Shown: in pieces, positions 49,234 through 58,963 of the stretch
How positions within the stretch are numbered: position 1 is the stretch's first letter
Layout of the letters: each line of letters opens with the position of its first letter
Assembly: GCA_050018415.1 (NCBI GenBank)
Contig: JBEKAB010000012.1
Span: 39,586-103,585 of the forward strand
Reading direction: 5' to 3'
Length of the DNA stretch: 64,000 nucleotides
Source of the DNA: UBA1161 sp002311745
Lineage (GTDB): Bacteria; Planctomycetota; Phycisphaerae; Tepidisphaerales; Tepidisphaeraceae
Notes under the pieces: generated by a model
Database searches by the model: none
What the model was told of the DNA's origin: nothing
What the model saw: the letters and a program-made list of their open reading frames with translations, nothing else
Made by a program: the position numbers and the translations under genes

Positions 49234-51981
49234 CTACATTGCGGCGCGGCCGGCCTGCAACAGGTCCAAGGGCTGGGCGCGAGCGACGCCGACGGCGGGG
49301 GCGAGGCTGGCGACCAGGGCCACGGCCAAGACGGCGGCGCATCCGATGATCAGGATCATCCAGGGAATGACCAGGGCGGGGCTGTAGCCCATGACGACGC
49401 CGCTGAGGGCGCGGGCGTCGACGGCCATTTCCAGACCAGCGCCCACTCCCAGGGCGATGCCGACGAGGCCGAGCATGAGGGCCTCGGCCAGGACGAGTCT
49501 GAGCAGTTGGCTGCGGACGACGCCGACGCTGCGCAGCACGCCGAATTGCCAGCGCCGGGAGCGCACGGAAGCCATGACGGTGTTGGTGACGCCCAGGGAG
49601 GCGACGGCCATGGCGGCAAAGGCGACGGTGCTGATGAGCAGAAGCAGGCGATAGAAGGCGTTTTCGACGGCGTACTTGATCTGGCGGACATCGCCGGCGC
49701 GCAGGCCGCGGTCGCCCAGGGCCTTTTGGGCGTCTTTGAGCAGTTTCTGTTTGTCGATGCCGCCCTGGAGATTGGCGGCGAAGAGGCGGCTGCCGGTGAC
49801 GCCAAAGTCCTTCTTGGCGTCGTCGAGGGAACCGAAGACGCAGGCGGCGGTCTGTTGATCCAGGAGTCGGTCGAGGTCGAAGAGGCTGATGACCAGATCG
49901 GCGCCGGGGGACCAGACGATGCCGCAGATGGTGTAGGTCTGCCAGCCGTTGACGCTGGTGAACAACTGGAGGGTGTCGCCGACCTTGAGGTGTCTAACCT
50001 GCCGGAATTCATCGGTGACGATGATGTGTCGGCCTATCTGCAATTCGGCGGCGGCGCGGGCGGCGGCGATGGCTTGCTGATCGGCGGGAAGCGGTTGGCC
50101 GTTGTCGTCGCGGAATTCCAGTTGCACAAGCTTCACGGCCCGCTCGGGCGGGACACCGAAGAAGATGACGGTGCCGCCTCGTCCGACCATGGCGGCGGCG
50201 AGGAGGAAGGTTTTGGAGTCGCCGAGGGGCGTGGCCATGGCCACGGGCAAGAGGCTACCGCGCTGGATGACGGGCAGATCGGCCAGGTCCTTCTGCTGTG
50301 CCCAGGGGATGGAGTCGGCGCTGTAGATGAAGATGTCGGGGAACTTGTCAGGCAGGCGCCAGCCGCCGATGAGGGAGTGTCCCTGCACCTGCATGGCGAT
50401 GAGGGTGGCCAGGCCGACCATCAGGGCGGCGGCGGTGCCGGCGGAGCGCCAGATTCCTCCGCTGAGCTGCTGGCGAAGCAGTTGGGCGGGCAGGCGCAGG
50501 ACCAGGGCCAGCAGAGGGGAAAGGATTTTTTCCGCGAACCAGACGACCAGAGGCGCCAAAAGGAAGAACCCGAACATGACACCGCCCAGGCCCAAAGCAA
50601 AGTGGCCGAAGAAGCGGATGTTGCGTGCGGTCTGGTCGGGGTCGGCGACACCGAAGGCGTGCAGGATGCTCTGGAGGGGTCCGAAGAACAGAAGCGGATC
50701 GGCGCCGGCCAGGACCAGGCCCCCCACGGCCCAGGCGAGCGGGGGGCGGCGGGCGGGCGGGGCGGCGCCCTGGACGCTCATCGCCTCCAGGGGGCTGACG
50801 GCGGAGGCGGTCCAGGCGGGCAGGATGCTGGCGGCCAGAGCGGTCAGGATGGACCCGGCGGCGGCGAAGGCCATGCCGCCGGTACTGTACAGCGCGCCGG
50901 CGGCAAACATCTGGCTAAAGCGCCAGTAGAGCAGATTCATCCAGAGCATCCCGGCCAGGATTCCCAGGACAACGCCGGCGATGGAAAGGATCAGGCCTTC
51001 GAGAATAACCAGGCGGAAAATCTGGCTGCGCAAGGCGCCGACGGCGCGCAGCATGGCCAGGGTGCGCTGGCGCTCGGTGACGCCCATGCTCAGGGCGGAG
51101 AAGGTGATGAACATGGCGGTCACCATGGAGGCGACGCCGCCAAAATAGCTGACCACGTGCACGCCGCGGAGATTTCTGCTCAATTCGCTGGCGGTGTCGC
51201 GGCGCATGCGCAGTCGCAGGTTGGCGTCCATGGAGGCCAGGCGGTCGGTCCAGCGTTTTTGAAACGCGGCGAAGTCGGCGCTGTCCTTGAGGAAGAGGGT
51301 GATGCGCGAGACCAGCGGGGGATTGTCCTGATCGGTGAAGTGCTGCAGCGTCTCGATGGGCAGGTAGATGGTGGGCCAGCGTTCGGCAAAAAGCGTGGGT
51401 TTGTGCACGATGCCCAGGACCTTGAGGTTCAGCTTGTGCAGGCCGGGCAGCTCGAGGTTGTCGCCGATGTTGATGCCCAGCTTGTCCTGGGCGACCTGGT
51501 CGATGACGGCGAAATTTCCGCCGGGGGACTCGAACCATCGGCCGCTGTTGATTTCCATGGACTCGGTCTTGGAATCCAGGCCGCGGCGGATGCCGATCAG
51601 CTCGACGTTGATCTGATCGGCGGGAAGCCCGCCGGCTTGGACGTGCTGGGCGGAGCGGGATGGACCGACGGCGCCGGGGGCGCGCGGCAAGGCGCGACGC
51701 GAGGTCAGGCGCCCGGAGGCCTCGCGGACGTCGGGGTCCTGGTTAAGCAGATCGACCAGGCGCTGGGGGACCAGGCCCTGCGACTCGGTGGCGGGATAGA
51801 TGAAGGCGTCGGCCGTGCCCATGTAGTGATTCATGAAGCGCAGGGCGGAGGCTTCCATGGATCGGTAGCCGCTGGTCACGGCCACGACCAGACTGACCGA
51901 CAAGGCAATGGCGCCGACGGTGAGGGCGGTGCGAACCTTGCGGACCAGAAAATTGGAGATGGCCAGGCGGTACAAAATCAT
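49234..51981 (-). CDS. FtsX-type ABC transporter permease with two FtsX domains
   Basis: The 915-residue protein begins ILYRLAISNFLVRKVRTALT, the usual start of LolC/MacB-type permeases. A first periplasmic domain follows, then a transmembrane trio near 290-420 with MGVTERQRTLAMLRAVGA, a middle helix group, a second periplasmic domain and a C-terminal trio with VRSRRWQFGVLRSVGVVRSQ. Such double-FtsX permeases with a LolD-like ATPase move lipids, lipoproteins or peptides. Its ATPase is the preceding gene, separated by a palindrome. Confidence 0.9.
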   Translation of the reverse strand: MILYRLAISNFLVRKVRTALTVGAIALSVSLVVAVTSGYRSMEASALRFMNHYMGTADAFIYPATESQGLVPQRLVDLLNQDPDVREASGRLTSRRALPRAPGAVGPSRSAQHVQAGGLPADQINVELIGIRRGLDSKTESMEINSGRWFESPGGNFAVIDQVAQDKLGINIGDNLELPGLHKLNLKVLGIVHKPTLFAERWPTIYLPIETLQHFTDQDNPPLVSRITLFLKDSADFAAFQKRWTDRLASMDANLRLRMRRDTASELSRNLRGVHVVSYFGGVASMVTAMFITFSALSMGVTERQRTLAMLRAVGALRSQIFRLVILEGLILSIAGVVLGILAGMLWMNLLYWRFSQMFAAGALYSTGGMAFAAAGSILTALAASILPAWTASAVSPLEAMSVQGAAPPARRPPLAWAVGGLVLAGADPLLFFGPLQSILHAFGVADPDQTARNIRFFGHFALGLGGVMFGFFLLAPLVVWFAEKILSPLLALVLRLPAQLLRQQLSGGIWRSAGTAAALMVGLATLIAMQVQGHSLIGGWRLPDKFPDIFIYSADSIPWAQQKDLADLPVIQRGSLLPVAMATPLGDSKTFLLAAAMVGRGGTVIFFGVPPERAVKLVQLEFRDDNGQPLPADQQAIAAARAAAELQIGRHIIVTDEFRQVRHLKVGDTLQLFTSVNGWQTYTICGIVWSPGADLVISLFDLDRLLDQQTAACVFGSLDDAKKDFGVTGSRLFAANLQGGIDKQKLLKDAQKALGDRGLRAGDVRQIKYAVENAFYRLLLLISTVAFAAMAVASLGVTNTVMASVRSRRWQFGVLRSVGVVRSQLLRLVLAEALMLGLVGIALGVGAGLEMAVDARALSGVVMGYSPALVIPWMILIIGCAAVLAVALVASLAPAVGVARAQPLDLLQAGRAAM

Positions 51982-51988
51982 GTGGGAA

Positions 51989-52079
51989 GTTGCTGGTTGC
52001 TAGTTGCTGGTTGCTAGCTGCGAGCTGCCGGTTGCGATTCCTTCTTTGCTAGCAACTAGCAACGAGCAACTGGCAACTC
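51989..52079. repeat. Palindromic GCTGGTTGC repeat, copy 2
   Basis: Left TTGCTGGTTGCTAGTTGCTG units and right GCTAGCAACTAGCAACGAGC units form an imperfect hairpin between the permease start and the ATPase stop. It matches 26620-26690. Confidence 0.8.
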
Positions 52080-52085
52080 CTCTTA

Positions 52086-52820
52086 TCATTTCAACGACTC
52101 CTGATATCGCGCCGCCAGGTCTTGGCCGGTGGCGCCATCGGTGGCAAAGCGCTGGACGAATTGGCCGTCGCGGATGACGACGACCTCCTGGGCATAGACG
52201 GCGACGGACGGCTCGTGCGTGACCATGACGATCGTCTTGCCGTGGGTGAGGCAAAGATCGCGGAGCAGTTCACAGACAGACTTGCCGCTGACGCTGTCGA
52301 GGTTTCCGGTGGGCTCATCGGCCAGAACAATGGCCGGGTCGGCGGCCAGGGCGCGGCCGATGGCGACGCGCTGCTGCTCGCCGCCGCTGAGCGCATCGGG
52401 ACGATGGGTGCGGCGATCGGACAGGCCCAGGATGTGCAAGAGCTGATCGACCTTGGCCGCCACCGCCCCACCGTCGGAGCTGTCCAGCATCAGGGGCAGG
52501 GAGACGTTTTCCTGGGCCGTGAGCGTGGGAATCAGGTTGAAGGCCTGAAAGACCAGGCCGATGTTTCGGCGGCGAAACAGGGTGAGCTGCTTGTCGGACA
52601 TGCGGGCCAGATCGGCGCCGTTGATGCGGATGCTGCCGGCGTTAGGGCGTGCCAGGCCGGCCATCAGGTGCAGCAGGGTGCTCTTGCCCGAGCCGCTGGC
52701 GCCCATGACGGCCAGGAACTGGCCCTGCTGAACCGCCAGACTGATCCCGGCCAAGGCGGTAATGACGCGATCGCCCTGATGAAAGCGTTTGACGACGTTA
52801 TCGACGACGAGGGGAGCCAT
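52086..52820 (-). CDS. LolD/MacB-like ABC transporter ATPase
   Basis: The 244-residue ATPase has Walker A GASGSGKST, signature LSGGEQQRVAIGRAL, Walker B IVLADEPTGNLD and the H-loop VTHEP. This set is that of the LolD/FtsE/MacB group, which pairs with FtsX-type permeases. AGGAGG precedes the tandem ATGs at 52823 and 52820; spacing favours 52820. It starts the long minus-strand train and is followed by its permease. Confidence 0.92.
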   Translation of the reverse strand: MAPLVVDNVVKRFHQGDRVITALAGISLAVQQGQFLAVMGASGSGKSTLLHLMAGLARPNAGSIRINGADLARMSDKQLTLFRRRNIGLVFQAFNLIPTLTAQENVSLPLMLDSSDGGAVAAKVDQLLHILGLSDRRTHRPDALSGGEQQRVAIGRALAADPAIVLADEPTGNLDSVSGKSVCELLRDLCLTHGKTIVMVTHEPSVAVYAQEVVVIRDGQFVQRFATDGATGQDLAARYQESLK

Positions 52821-52875
52821 CATCCTCCTGGAGCGGCATACTCCAGGACTATAGCCGCGTGAAAAAGGGGCCACA

Positions 52876-52899
52876 AGCCGCGTCGCACGCGACGCGGCT
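52876..52899. repeat. REP-like palindrome, variant copy 4
   Basis: AGCCGCGTCG and CGACGCGGCT form a perfect 10-base stem around CACG. It sits between the divergent ATPase and metallophosphoesterase genes and is followed by TAAA as in the other copies. Confidence 0.8.
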
Positions 52900-52910
52900 A
52901 AAATGACGGC

Positions 52911-53765
52911 GTGCGATTGCTGATCACGTCCGATCTGCATTACAACCACCCGGTGTCGCAACCGCTGGCGGAAGAACTGATCGAGCGCATGAACGCCGCC
53001 GGGGGCGACGTGCTGCTGGTGATCGGCGATACGGCCGTGGCAGATGGGGATTGTTGGGAGCAATGCCTCGGCCGATTCCGCTTTGACGGCCCGAAGCTGC
53101 TGGTGGCGGGGAATCACGAGCTGTGGACGAACGGAAACGACAGCCTCGCGGTGCTGATGAACCAGCTTCCGCGGCGGGCGGCGGCGCTGGGTTGGCGGTG
53201 GCTGGCGGATGAGCCGCTGGTGATCGGGGACGTGGCCCTGGTCGGCAGCGTGGGGTGGTACGACTATTCGTTTGCCCAAAAAGAACTGGGGATTCCACGG
53301 CGATTCTATGAGAACAAGATTTCACCGGGCGTGGCCCAGCGGCTGGAAAAGTTCGCGCACCTTCTGGGCGAGGACGTGGGGGAACGGGCCAGGCGGCTGT
53401 ATGCCCGGTGGAACGACGGCGTGCACGTGAAACTGGGCATGAGCGACGAGAAGTTTCTGGCGGCGCTGCTGGGGCGGCTGGAGGAACAATTGGCGGGGCT
53501 GGCGCGGGTGCCGAACGTGATCGCGGCGGTGCATTGCCTGCCGTTCGCCCAGCTCCTGCCGCCGTCGCACAACGCACAGTGGGATTTTGCCAAGGCCTAC
53601 CTGGGCAGCGAAAAAATCGGGCAGCTCTTGCTCAAGTATCCCAACGTGAAGCGCGTGTATTGCGGGCACAGCCATTTCCCGGCGCGGGCGCGGGTGGGAC
53701 ACCTCACCGCGGTCAGCACCGGCTGCGGTTACAGACACAAGCGATTCTTGCAGGTCGAAATTTGA
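52911..53765 (+). CDS. Calcineurin-like metallophosphoesterase
   Basis: The 284-residue protein starts at GTG 52911 with LLITSDLHYNH. Metal ligands appear in the usual order: D and H in SDLHYN, GDTA, GNHELW, the AVHCLPF histidine and GHSHFPA. The substrate is unknown; such enzymes act on nucleotides, lipids or phosphoproteins. It is 31 bases before a GT-C membrane protein on the same strand. Confidence 0.88.
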   Translation: MRLLITSDLHYNHPVSQPLAEELIERMNAAGGDVLLVIGDTAVADGDCWEQCLGRFRFDGPKLLVAGNHELWTNGNDSLAVLMNQLPRRAAALGWRWLADEPLVIGDVALVGSVGWYDYSFAQKELGIPRRFYENKISPGVAQRLEKFAHLLGEDVGERARRLYARWNDGVHVKLGMSDEKFLAALLGRLEEQLAGLARVPNVIAAVHCLPFAQLLPPSHNAQWDFAKAYLGSEKIGQLLLKYPNVKRVYCGHSHFPARARVGHLTAVSTGCGYRHKRFLQVEI

Positions 53766-53795
53766 GAGCCGCAGCACGATAATGGCCGGCCGACA

Positions 53796-56147
53796 ATGAT
53801 CGCCCTTCGATTCGCCTTTGAACTGCTGATCCTGAGCGTCGCCAGCGTTGGACCGGGTTTGTTCTTGCTGGGGCGATGGCGCCGCCCATCGCTGGAAAAG
53901 CTGTGCTTGGCCATCGGCTTGTCGTGGCTGGTCATTTACCTGGCGGCGACGGGGATCTACCTGGGGGACCTGAATGGGCGCTGGTATCTGGCGGTTTTCG
54001 GGCTGTGCGCTGTGGCGACGGCGTGGAGATGGCGCGGGCTAAGGGGGCTTTGGGAACACAAGCAGGTGCGGCGCGCCGTGGCGGGGTTTGGCCTGCTGCT
54101 GCTGTGGAACCTGCTGATGCTGTCGCTGGTGCGAAGCTACAGCGGCGGCGATTGGTTCGGCGACTGGTTCGAACACTACCAGCGGTCCGTGTTTTTCCTG
54201 GATCACCTGCCGAAGGAGACGAAGTTTCTGGGCGTGTACGATCTGCCGGCGCGGCCGCCGATGATGAATCTCCTATGCGGCGGCATCCTGGCGGCGGTGG
54301 GGAAAAGCTACGACGTGTTTGGGCCGGCGGCGGTCTTCCTGAACCTTCTTGTGTTCTTCCCCTGTGCGCTGATCAGCAGCGCGCTGGTGCGCCGCGGGCG
54401 GCGGTTGGGGCTGCTGACGGTTTTCTTCGCCGCCTCGCCGTTGATCGTGCAGAACGCGACGTTCATGTGGACCAAGCTGTTTGCGGCGTTTTACGTGATC
54501 CTGGGGACGTGGCTGTATCTGCGCGGGTGGCAAAAGCAGGAGCCGTGGCGAATCATCGCGGCGCTGGCGGCGCTGGCGAGCGGATTCATCGCTCACTATT
54601 CCGTGGGGCCGTACCTTCTTTTCTTCGCGCTGCACTACGCGGTGGTCCTGCGCAGCCGGCGGCGCCCATGGACCGAGCTGCTGGGCTCGGCGGCCGCGGG
54701 CGCCCTGATCCTGGCCAGTTGGTTCCTCTGGGCCGTGTGGAGGTACGGTTGGAAAATCACGACCTCCTCGAACACGGCCGTGGCGGATGCGCGGAAACTC
54801 TCGGCGCTGGGGAATCTGCGCAAGATCGGGTGGAATATATTCACGACGCTGGCGCCGCATCCTTTGCACGTGCCGCTGCGGCGGTTTGAGCTGGACTTCT
54901 GGCAGCCCAGCTCACTGGGTTGGCTGCGCGATTACTGGTTCATGATCTATCAGACGACGTTGCTGGCCGGGATGGGACTGGTTGGTGGATTGCTAGTGCT
55001 GTGGCTGCTGTGGCGAAGCCTGCGGCCGGGGGCTGGAGGCCGGGGGCGGCGGCTTTTTTGGGGATCGTTCGTGGGATTCTGCGCGATCGCCGGGATCGCG
55101 GCGCACGGAGCGGCAACGCAATGGGGCGTGGCGCACATTTGCCTGCAACCGCTGATGGTGCTGGGCGTGACGCTGCTGGCGGCATCGTTTGGCACGATGC
55201 CGACGTGGATGAGGCGCGTCGCCGCGGCGGGGCTGGTGGCCGATTTTTGCCTGGGGATTTTCCTGCACATCCACGTGCAACGGACGCTGATGCCCCTGGA
55301 ACAGATCGGATCGACGAGGCTGATCGCGCTGAGCGATCAGCTGCTCAGCACGGGGGCGATCGAGAATGACATCGTGCGAATCGGCAGCCAGGCGGTGCTC
55401 TGGGGGGACCACTTTGCCGGCGTGCAAACGCCGCTGCAAGCGGTCATCATTTTGCTGTTTGCGGCAGCGCTGTATCGCGTGAGTCGGGCGGGGAGTGGGA
55501 CCAAGCCGGACAGGTATTTCTATTTTCTGCTGGCACTGCTGGCGGTGGGAATCATTTTCTGCGGCCGGGATCAGTTCAGGCAAAGCGAAGCGGCTAGCGA
55601 CGAACAACTGCGTGATCCGGCGCCCTACGCTGCTGCGGTGCGGAACGATCCGGATTCGTCCGCGGCGCGCTTGGCCCTGGGGGAAGCGCTGTACCGCAAC
55701 GGACAACTCGAGCAGGCGACGGACAGTTTCCTGGAGGCGGCGATCCTGAACGTGCCCAATGACCCGGCCCGCTATGACCTGCTGTTGTGCATCGCGCAAA
55801 GCGGCCATCGCGAGGCGGCGGTGCTGGGGAGCCTGGTGGCCGCGGACGAGGTTGCGGGCGATCCCGATTCCGCCGCGGGGCACGTCAAGCTGGGGGCGGT
55901 GCTGGTTCAAAAGCGGCATCTGGGTCCGGCGCAGGACCAGGCGGCGCGGGCGTTGCAGTTGTCGCCGGACTCGGCCGACGCGCACTACCTGATGGGAGCG
56001 GTGTGCTTCCGCCTGGGCGGGCGCGAGCACCTGGATCAGGCCATCGAGCATTTCTCCGAGGCGTTGCGGCTGCGGCCGAGTTTTGCCGAGGCGGCCCAGG
56101 CGTTGCGGGCCAGCCGGGCCGCACGAGAGGCCAGCCGAACGCATTAG
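53796..56147 (+). CDS. GT-C-like membrane protein with C-terminal TPR repeats
   Basis: The 783-residue protein has about 12 hydrophobic segments in residues 1-590. An outer loop carries SGGDWFGDWFEHYQRSVFF and the phrase VYDLPARPPMMN, resembling GT-C acceptor loops. TPR-like helical repeats fill about 610-780 (AARLALGEALYRNGQLEQAT, then DAHYLMGAVCFRLGG and HFSEALRLRPSFAEAAQAL). The clear DE pair of the seven-gene array is absent. It may glycosylate or build an envelope polymer; this is inference from topology. Confidence 0.72.
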   Translation: MIALRFAFELLILSVASVGPGLFLLGRWRRPSLEKLCLAIGLSWLVIYLAATGIYLGDLNGRWYLAVFGLCAVATAWRWRGLRGLWEHKQVRRAVAGFGLLLLWNLLMLSLVRSYSGGDWFGDWFEHYQRSVFFLDHLPKETKFLGVYDLPARPPMMNLLCGGILAAVGKSYDVFGPAAVFLNLLVFFPCALISSALVRRGRRLGLLTVFFAASPLIVQNATFMWTKLFAAFYVILGTWLYLRGWQKQEPWRIIAALAALASGFIAHYSVGPYLLFFALHYAVVLRSRRRPWTELLGSAAAGALILASWFLWAVWRYGWKITTSSNTAVADARKLSALGNLRKIGWNIFTTLAPHPLHVPLRRFELDFWQPSSLGWLRDYWFMIYQTTLLAGMGLVGGLLVLWLLWRSLRPGAGGRGRRLFWGSFVGFCAIAGIAAHGAATQWGVAHICLQPLMVLGVTLLAASFGTMPTWMRRVAAAGLVADFCLGIFLHIHVQRTLMPLEQIGSTRLIALSDQLLSTGAIENDIVRIGSQAVLWGDHFAGVQTPLQAVIILLFAAALYRVSRAGSGTKPDRYFYFLLALLAVGIIFCGRDQFRQSEAASDEQLRDPAPYAAAVRNDPDSSAARLALGEALYRNGQLEQATDSFLEAAILNVPNDPARYDLLLCIAQSGHREAAVLGSLVAADEVAGDPDSAAGHVKLGAVLVQKRHLGPAQDQAARALQLSPDSADAHYLMGAVCFRLGGREHLDQAIEHFSEALRLRPSFAEAAQALRASRAAREASRTH

Positions 56148-56231
56148 CACTTCGGATAGAACCTGCGGCGTTGGATCGGCTATACTTAATACGGCTCGGA
56201 TTGTGAACCGCGACCGCCGCAGGAGTTAACG

Positions 56232-57638
56232 ATGGCCGGCATGACCATGACAGAAAAAATCCTCGCCCGACACGCGGGCAAAAGCCAGGTCCAGCCAGGG
56301 GAAAACGTCTGGGTGGATGTGGACATCCTCATGACGCACGACGTGTGCGGGCCGGCAACCATCAGCATCTTCCACCAGGAATTCGGGGCCAAGGCCAAGG
56401 TGTGGGATGGCGACAAGGTGGTCGTCATCCCGGACCATTACATTTTCACGGCCGATCAGAGGTGCCACCGCAATGTTCAGGTCCTGCGGGATTTCGTGAA
56501 GGAGCAGGGTCTGCGCTATTTCTACGACGCGGAGTTCGTCAAGAGCGAGCCGACGATGCCCAATCCGTACCGGGACCCGACCAAGACCAGCTACAGGGGC
56601 GTGTGTCACAAGGTGCTGCCGGAGGAGGGGCACGTGCGGCCGGGCGAGCTGCTGCTGGGCACGGACAGCCATACGTGCACGGCCGGGGCGCTGGGGCAAT
56701 TCGCGACGGGGATCGGCAACACGGATGCGGCGTTCGTGCTGGGCACGGGCAAGCTGTGGCTGAAGGTGCCGCCGACGATGAAGTTCACGTTTCACGGGAC
56801 GATCCCGGCGTACCTGACGGCCAAGGACCTGATCCTTGCGGTCATCGGCCAGATCGGCGTGGGCGGAGCGACGTATCGCAGCATGTACTTCGCCGGGGAT
56901 GGCATCGCGTCGCTGAGCCTGGAAGACCGGATGACGCTGACGAACATGACGATCGAAGCGGGCGGAAAAAACGGCGTGTGCGACGTGGACGAAAAGACGC
57001 TGGCCTACGTGCGGCACCGCAGCAAGCGGCCGACGTGGGACGTGGTGCGCGATGATCCCAGCGCCGGCTACTGTTACGAAGCGCAGTGGGATTTAGGGAC
57101 GCTACAGCCGCTGGTGGCCAAGCCGCACAGTCCGGACAACCGCGACACGGCGTACAACTGCCGGGACGTAAAATTGGATCAGGCGTACATCGGAAGCTGC
57201 ACGGGCGGAAAAATCACGGACATGATCTTCGCGGCCAACATCCTCAAGGGGCGGAGGGTGAAGATTCCGACGTACGTGGTTCCGGGCAGCACGGAAGTGC
57301 ACGCGGACATGAAGCGGCTGAATCTGCGCGGCGTGGCAAAGAAAGCCGACGAAAAGAGCGTCGAGGACGTGCTGCAGGAGGCGGGGTGCCAGGTGGGCGC
57401 CAGCGGATGCGCCGCGTGCCTGGGCGGGCCGGGCGACACCTTCGGGCGCTTGCAGCACAGCGAGGTGTGCATCAGCACGACCAACCGGAATTTCCCCGGT
57501 CGGATGGGGAGCACGAAGTCGGCGGTGTACCTGGCCTCGCCGCTGACGGTGGCGGCCAGCGCCCTGACCGGCCATGTGACCGATCCGCGCGATTACGTCA
57601 GCGAACCGATCGAAACGGGCACGGCGGGAGTGGTGTAA
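56232..57638 (+). CDS. leuC: 3-isopropylmalate dehydratase / homoaconitase-type large subunit
   Basis: The 468-residue aconitase-superfamily protein has cluster cysteines C323 (GSCTGG), C393 and C396 (GCAACLGG). GTDSHTCTAGALG and a C-terminal TTNRNFPGRMG motif also fit. The large subunit isomerises 2-isopropylmalate in leucine synthesis; archaeal-type homologs may act on homologs. A small subunit (LeuD) would be expected next, but the following gene is kinase-like. GGAG lies close before ATG 56232. Confidence 0.88.
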   Translation: MAGMTMTEKILARHAGKSQVQPGENVWVDVDILMTHDVCGPATISIFHQEFGAKAKVWDGDKVVVIPDHYIFTADQRCHRNVQVLRDFVKEQGLRYFYDAEFVKSEPTMPNPYRDPTKTSYRGVCHKVLPEEGHVRPGELLLGTDSHTCTAGALGQFATGIGNTDAAFVLGTGKLWLKVPPTMKFTFHGTIPAYLTAKDLILAVIGQIGVGGATYRSMYFAGDGIASLSLEDRMTLTNMTIEAGGKNGVCDVDEKTLAYVRHRSKRPTWDVVRDDPSAGYCYEAQWDLGTLQPLVAKPHSPDNRDTAYNCRDVKLDQAYIGSCTGGKITDMIFAANILKGRRVKIPTYVVPGSTEVHADMKRLNLRGVAKKADEKSVEDVLQEAGCQVGASGCAACLGGPGDTFGRLQHSEVCISTTNRNFPGRMGSTKSAVYLASPLTVAASALTGHVTDPRDYVSEPIETGTAGVV

Positions 57639-57673
57639 GGATTCTGGGGCAAGAACATCTGTTGCGGGAGACG

Positions 57674-58963
57674 ATGAGCAGGACCGTCCCCATCGCTGGC
57701 GAGGAGGTTGCGGCGGTATTGCGGCGCGTGGCGGCGGTGGATCGGGAGCTGGCGGCAATTCCGCGACCCATGGGGACGCTGCATAAGGGGGACCTGGTCG
57801 ACAGCCTGCTGTGCACGTCAGAAGATCCGCATTCGTCGCGGGAAATGTTCGATCGGCTGCGCTGGGGCGGGCAGGTGGTGTGCGTGACGCCCGATCGGCA
57901 CCAGGCGGTGCGGCACAGCATCCAACTGGCCAACCAGGGATTCGAAATCACGCAACCGGTCAAGAGCGTGTCGCGCCGGCCCTGGGGGTTGCCCATCCCG
58001 CTCTTCGGCAAGCAGCTTTGGTACTTCGTGGCCCGCAAGCTGCTGCTGGTGCAGCCGGGGCGGATCACCGACCGCTTCACCTATCACGTGCACTTGGAGC
58101 GCGGCAGCGCCGAGGGAGGCGAGCAGGCGTACGTCGTGGTCAAGGAGGTTCCGACGCTGCAGCAGGTGACGGCGCGACTGCAGAGCAAATGGCCCGAGCT
58201 TCCCGACGATGTGATTGAAAAACGGGCACGGAAGTTCGCGGACAAGATTTTCCCGGTTTTTTTGACGCGGGAAGCGGCGATTTTGAAGATCGTGAACCGC
58301 GATCTTCCGGCGGAGTATCGGCACCGCGTGCCCAAGCTGCTGAAGATGGAGCAGGACCAGAACGGGTACGCTCAGCGGTTGTATCTGAACTGGCTGCGCA
58401 ACGGGGGGGAGCCGATCAGCCAGTTGCAGTTTGCCCGCCAAAGCGCCGACCTGCTGCGGGTGCTGCACGACGAGGTGGGGGTGATGCACCTGGATCTGCG
58501 TCTGGACAATTTCGTGATCACGCCGCGGGGGGTGGGATTCGTGGATTTTGGCTCGGCGGTGCGGGTGGATGAGGATTTGAGCAAAAGCCCGATGCTGACC
58601 AGCCTGTTCGAAGAGCTGATGCACACCAGCGAGATTCAGCGGATGCTGCTGAAGATGACGCGCAGCGGGCAGGTGACCAGCCAGGCCATCTGCGGGGGGC
58701 TGCACAAAGTGGACAAAGCGGTGGACTATTTCTACCTGGCGGTGCAAATCAACTCGCCGCACAGCAATCCGGAGCTGAAATCGCTGATTCGCTACGACAA
58801 GCAGAGCCGGGAGGCGCAGATGCTGGCGGAACTGACCGCGCGAATCCTGCGTCCGGAGGACCCGTCCCAGCCGGCGGTACGCTCGGCGGCGGACATTCTG
58901 CGCGGAATCGAGCAAATTGAGCAGGCGCTGGCCCAAACGCAGGGCAGCGCGGCAGGAGCCTGA
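57674..58963 (+). CDS. Kinase-like protein (protein-kinase fold)
   Basis: The 429-residue protein has VVVKEV (candidate nucleotide lysine), HLDLRLDN (272-279, catalytic D274 and N279) and VDFGSA (D291 of DFG). The catalytic loop HLDLRLDN replaces the usual HRDxKxxN and resembles lipopolysaccharide kinase or ABC1/RIO-type sequences. The N-terminal 130 residues are not recognised. ATG 57674 was chosen since upstream frame is antisense to leuC. It follows leuC by 35 bases. Confidence 0.75.
   Translation: MSRTVPIAGEEVAAVLRRVAAVDRELAAIPRPMGTLHKGDLVDSLLCTSEDPHSSREMFDRLRWGGQVVCVTPDRHQAVRHSIQLANQGFEITQPVKSVSRRPWGLPIPLFGKQLWYFVARKLLLVQPGRITDRFTYHVHLERGSAEGGEQAYVVVKEVPTLQQVTARLQSKWPELPDDVIEKRARKFADKIFPVFLTREAAILKIVNRDLPAEYRHRVPKLLKMEQDQNGYAQRLYLNWLRNGGEPISQLQFARQSADLLRVLHDEVGVMHLDLRLDNFVITPRGVGFVDFGSAVRVDEDLSKSPMLTSLFEELMHTSEIQRMLLKMTRSGQVTSQAICGGLHKVDKAVDYFYLAVQINSPHSNPELKSLIRYDKQSREAQMLAELTARILRPEDPSQPAVRSAADILRGIEQIEQALAQTQGSAAGA

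Noticed and set aside
49045..52017. 990-codon plus-strand frame opposite the FtsX-type permease
   Set aside because: It is glycine- and alanine-rich antisense sequence over a well-conserved permease; it has no domain and no suitable ribosome-binding site.
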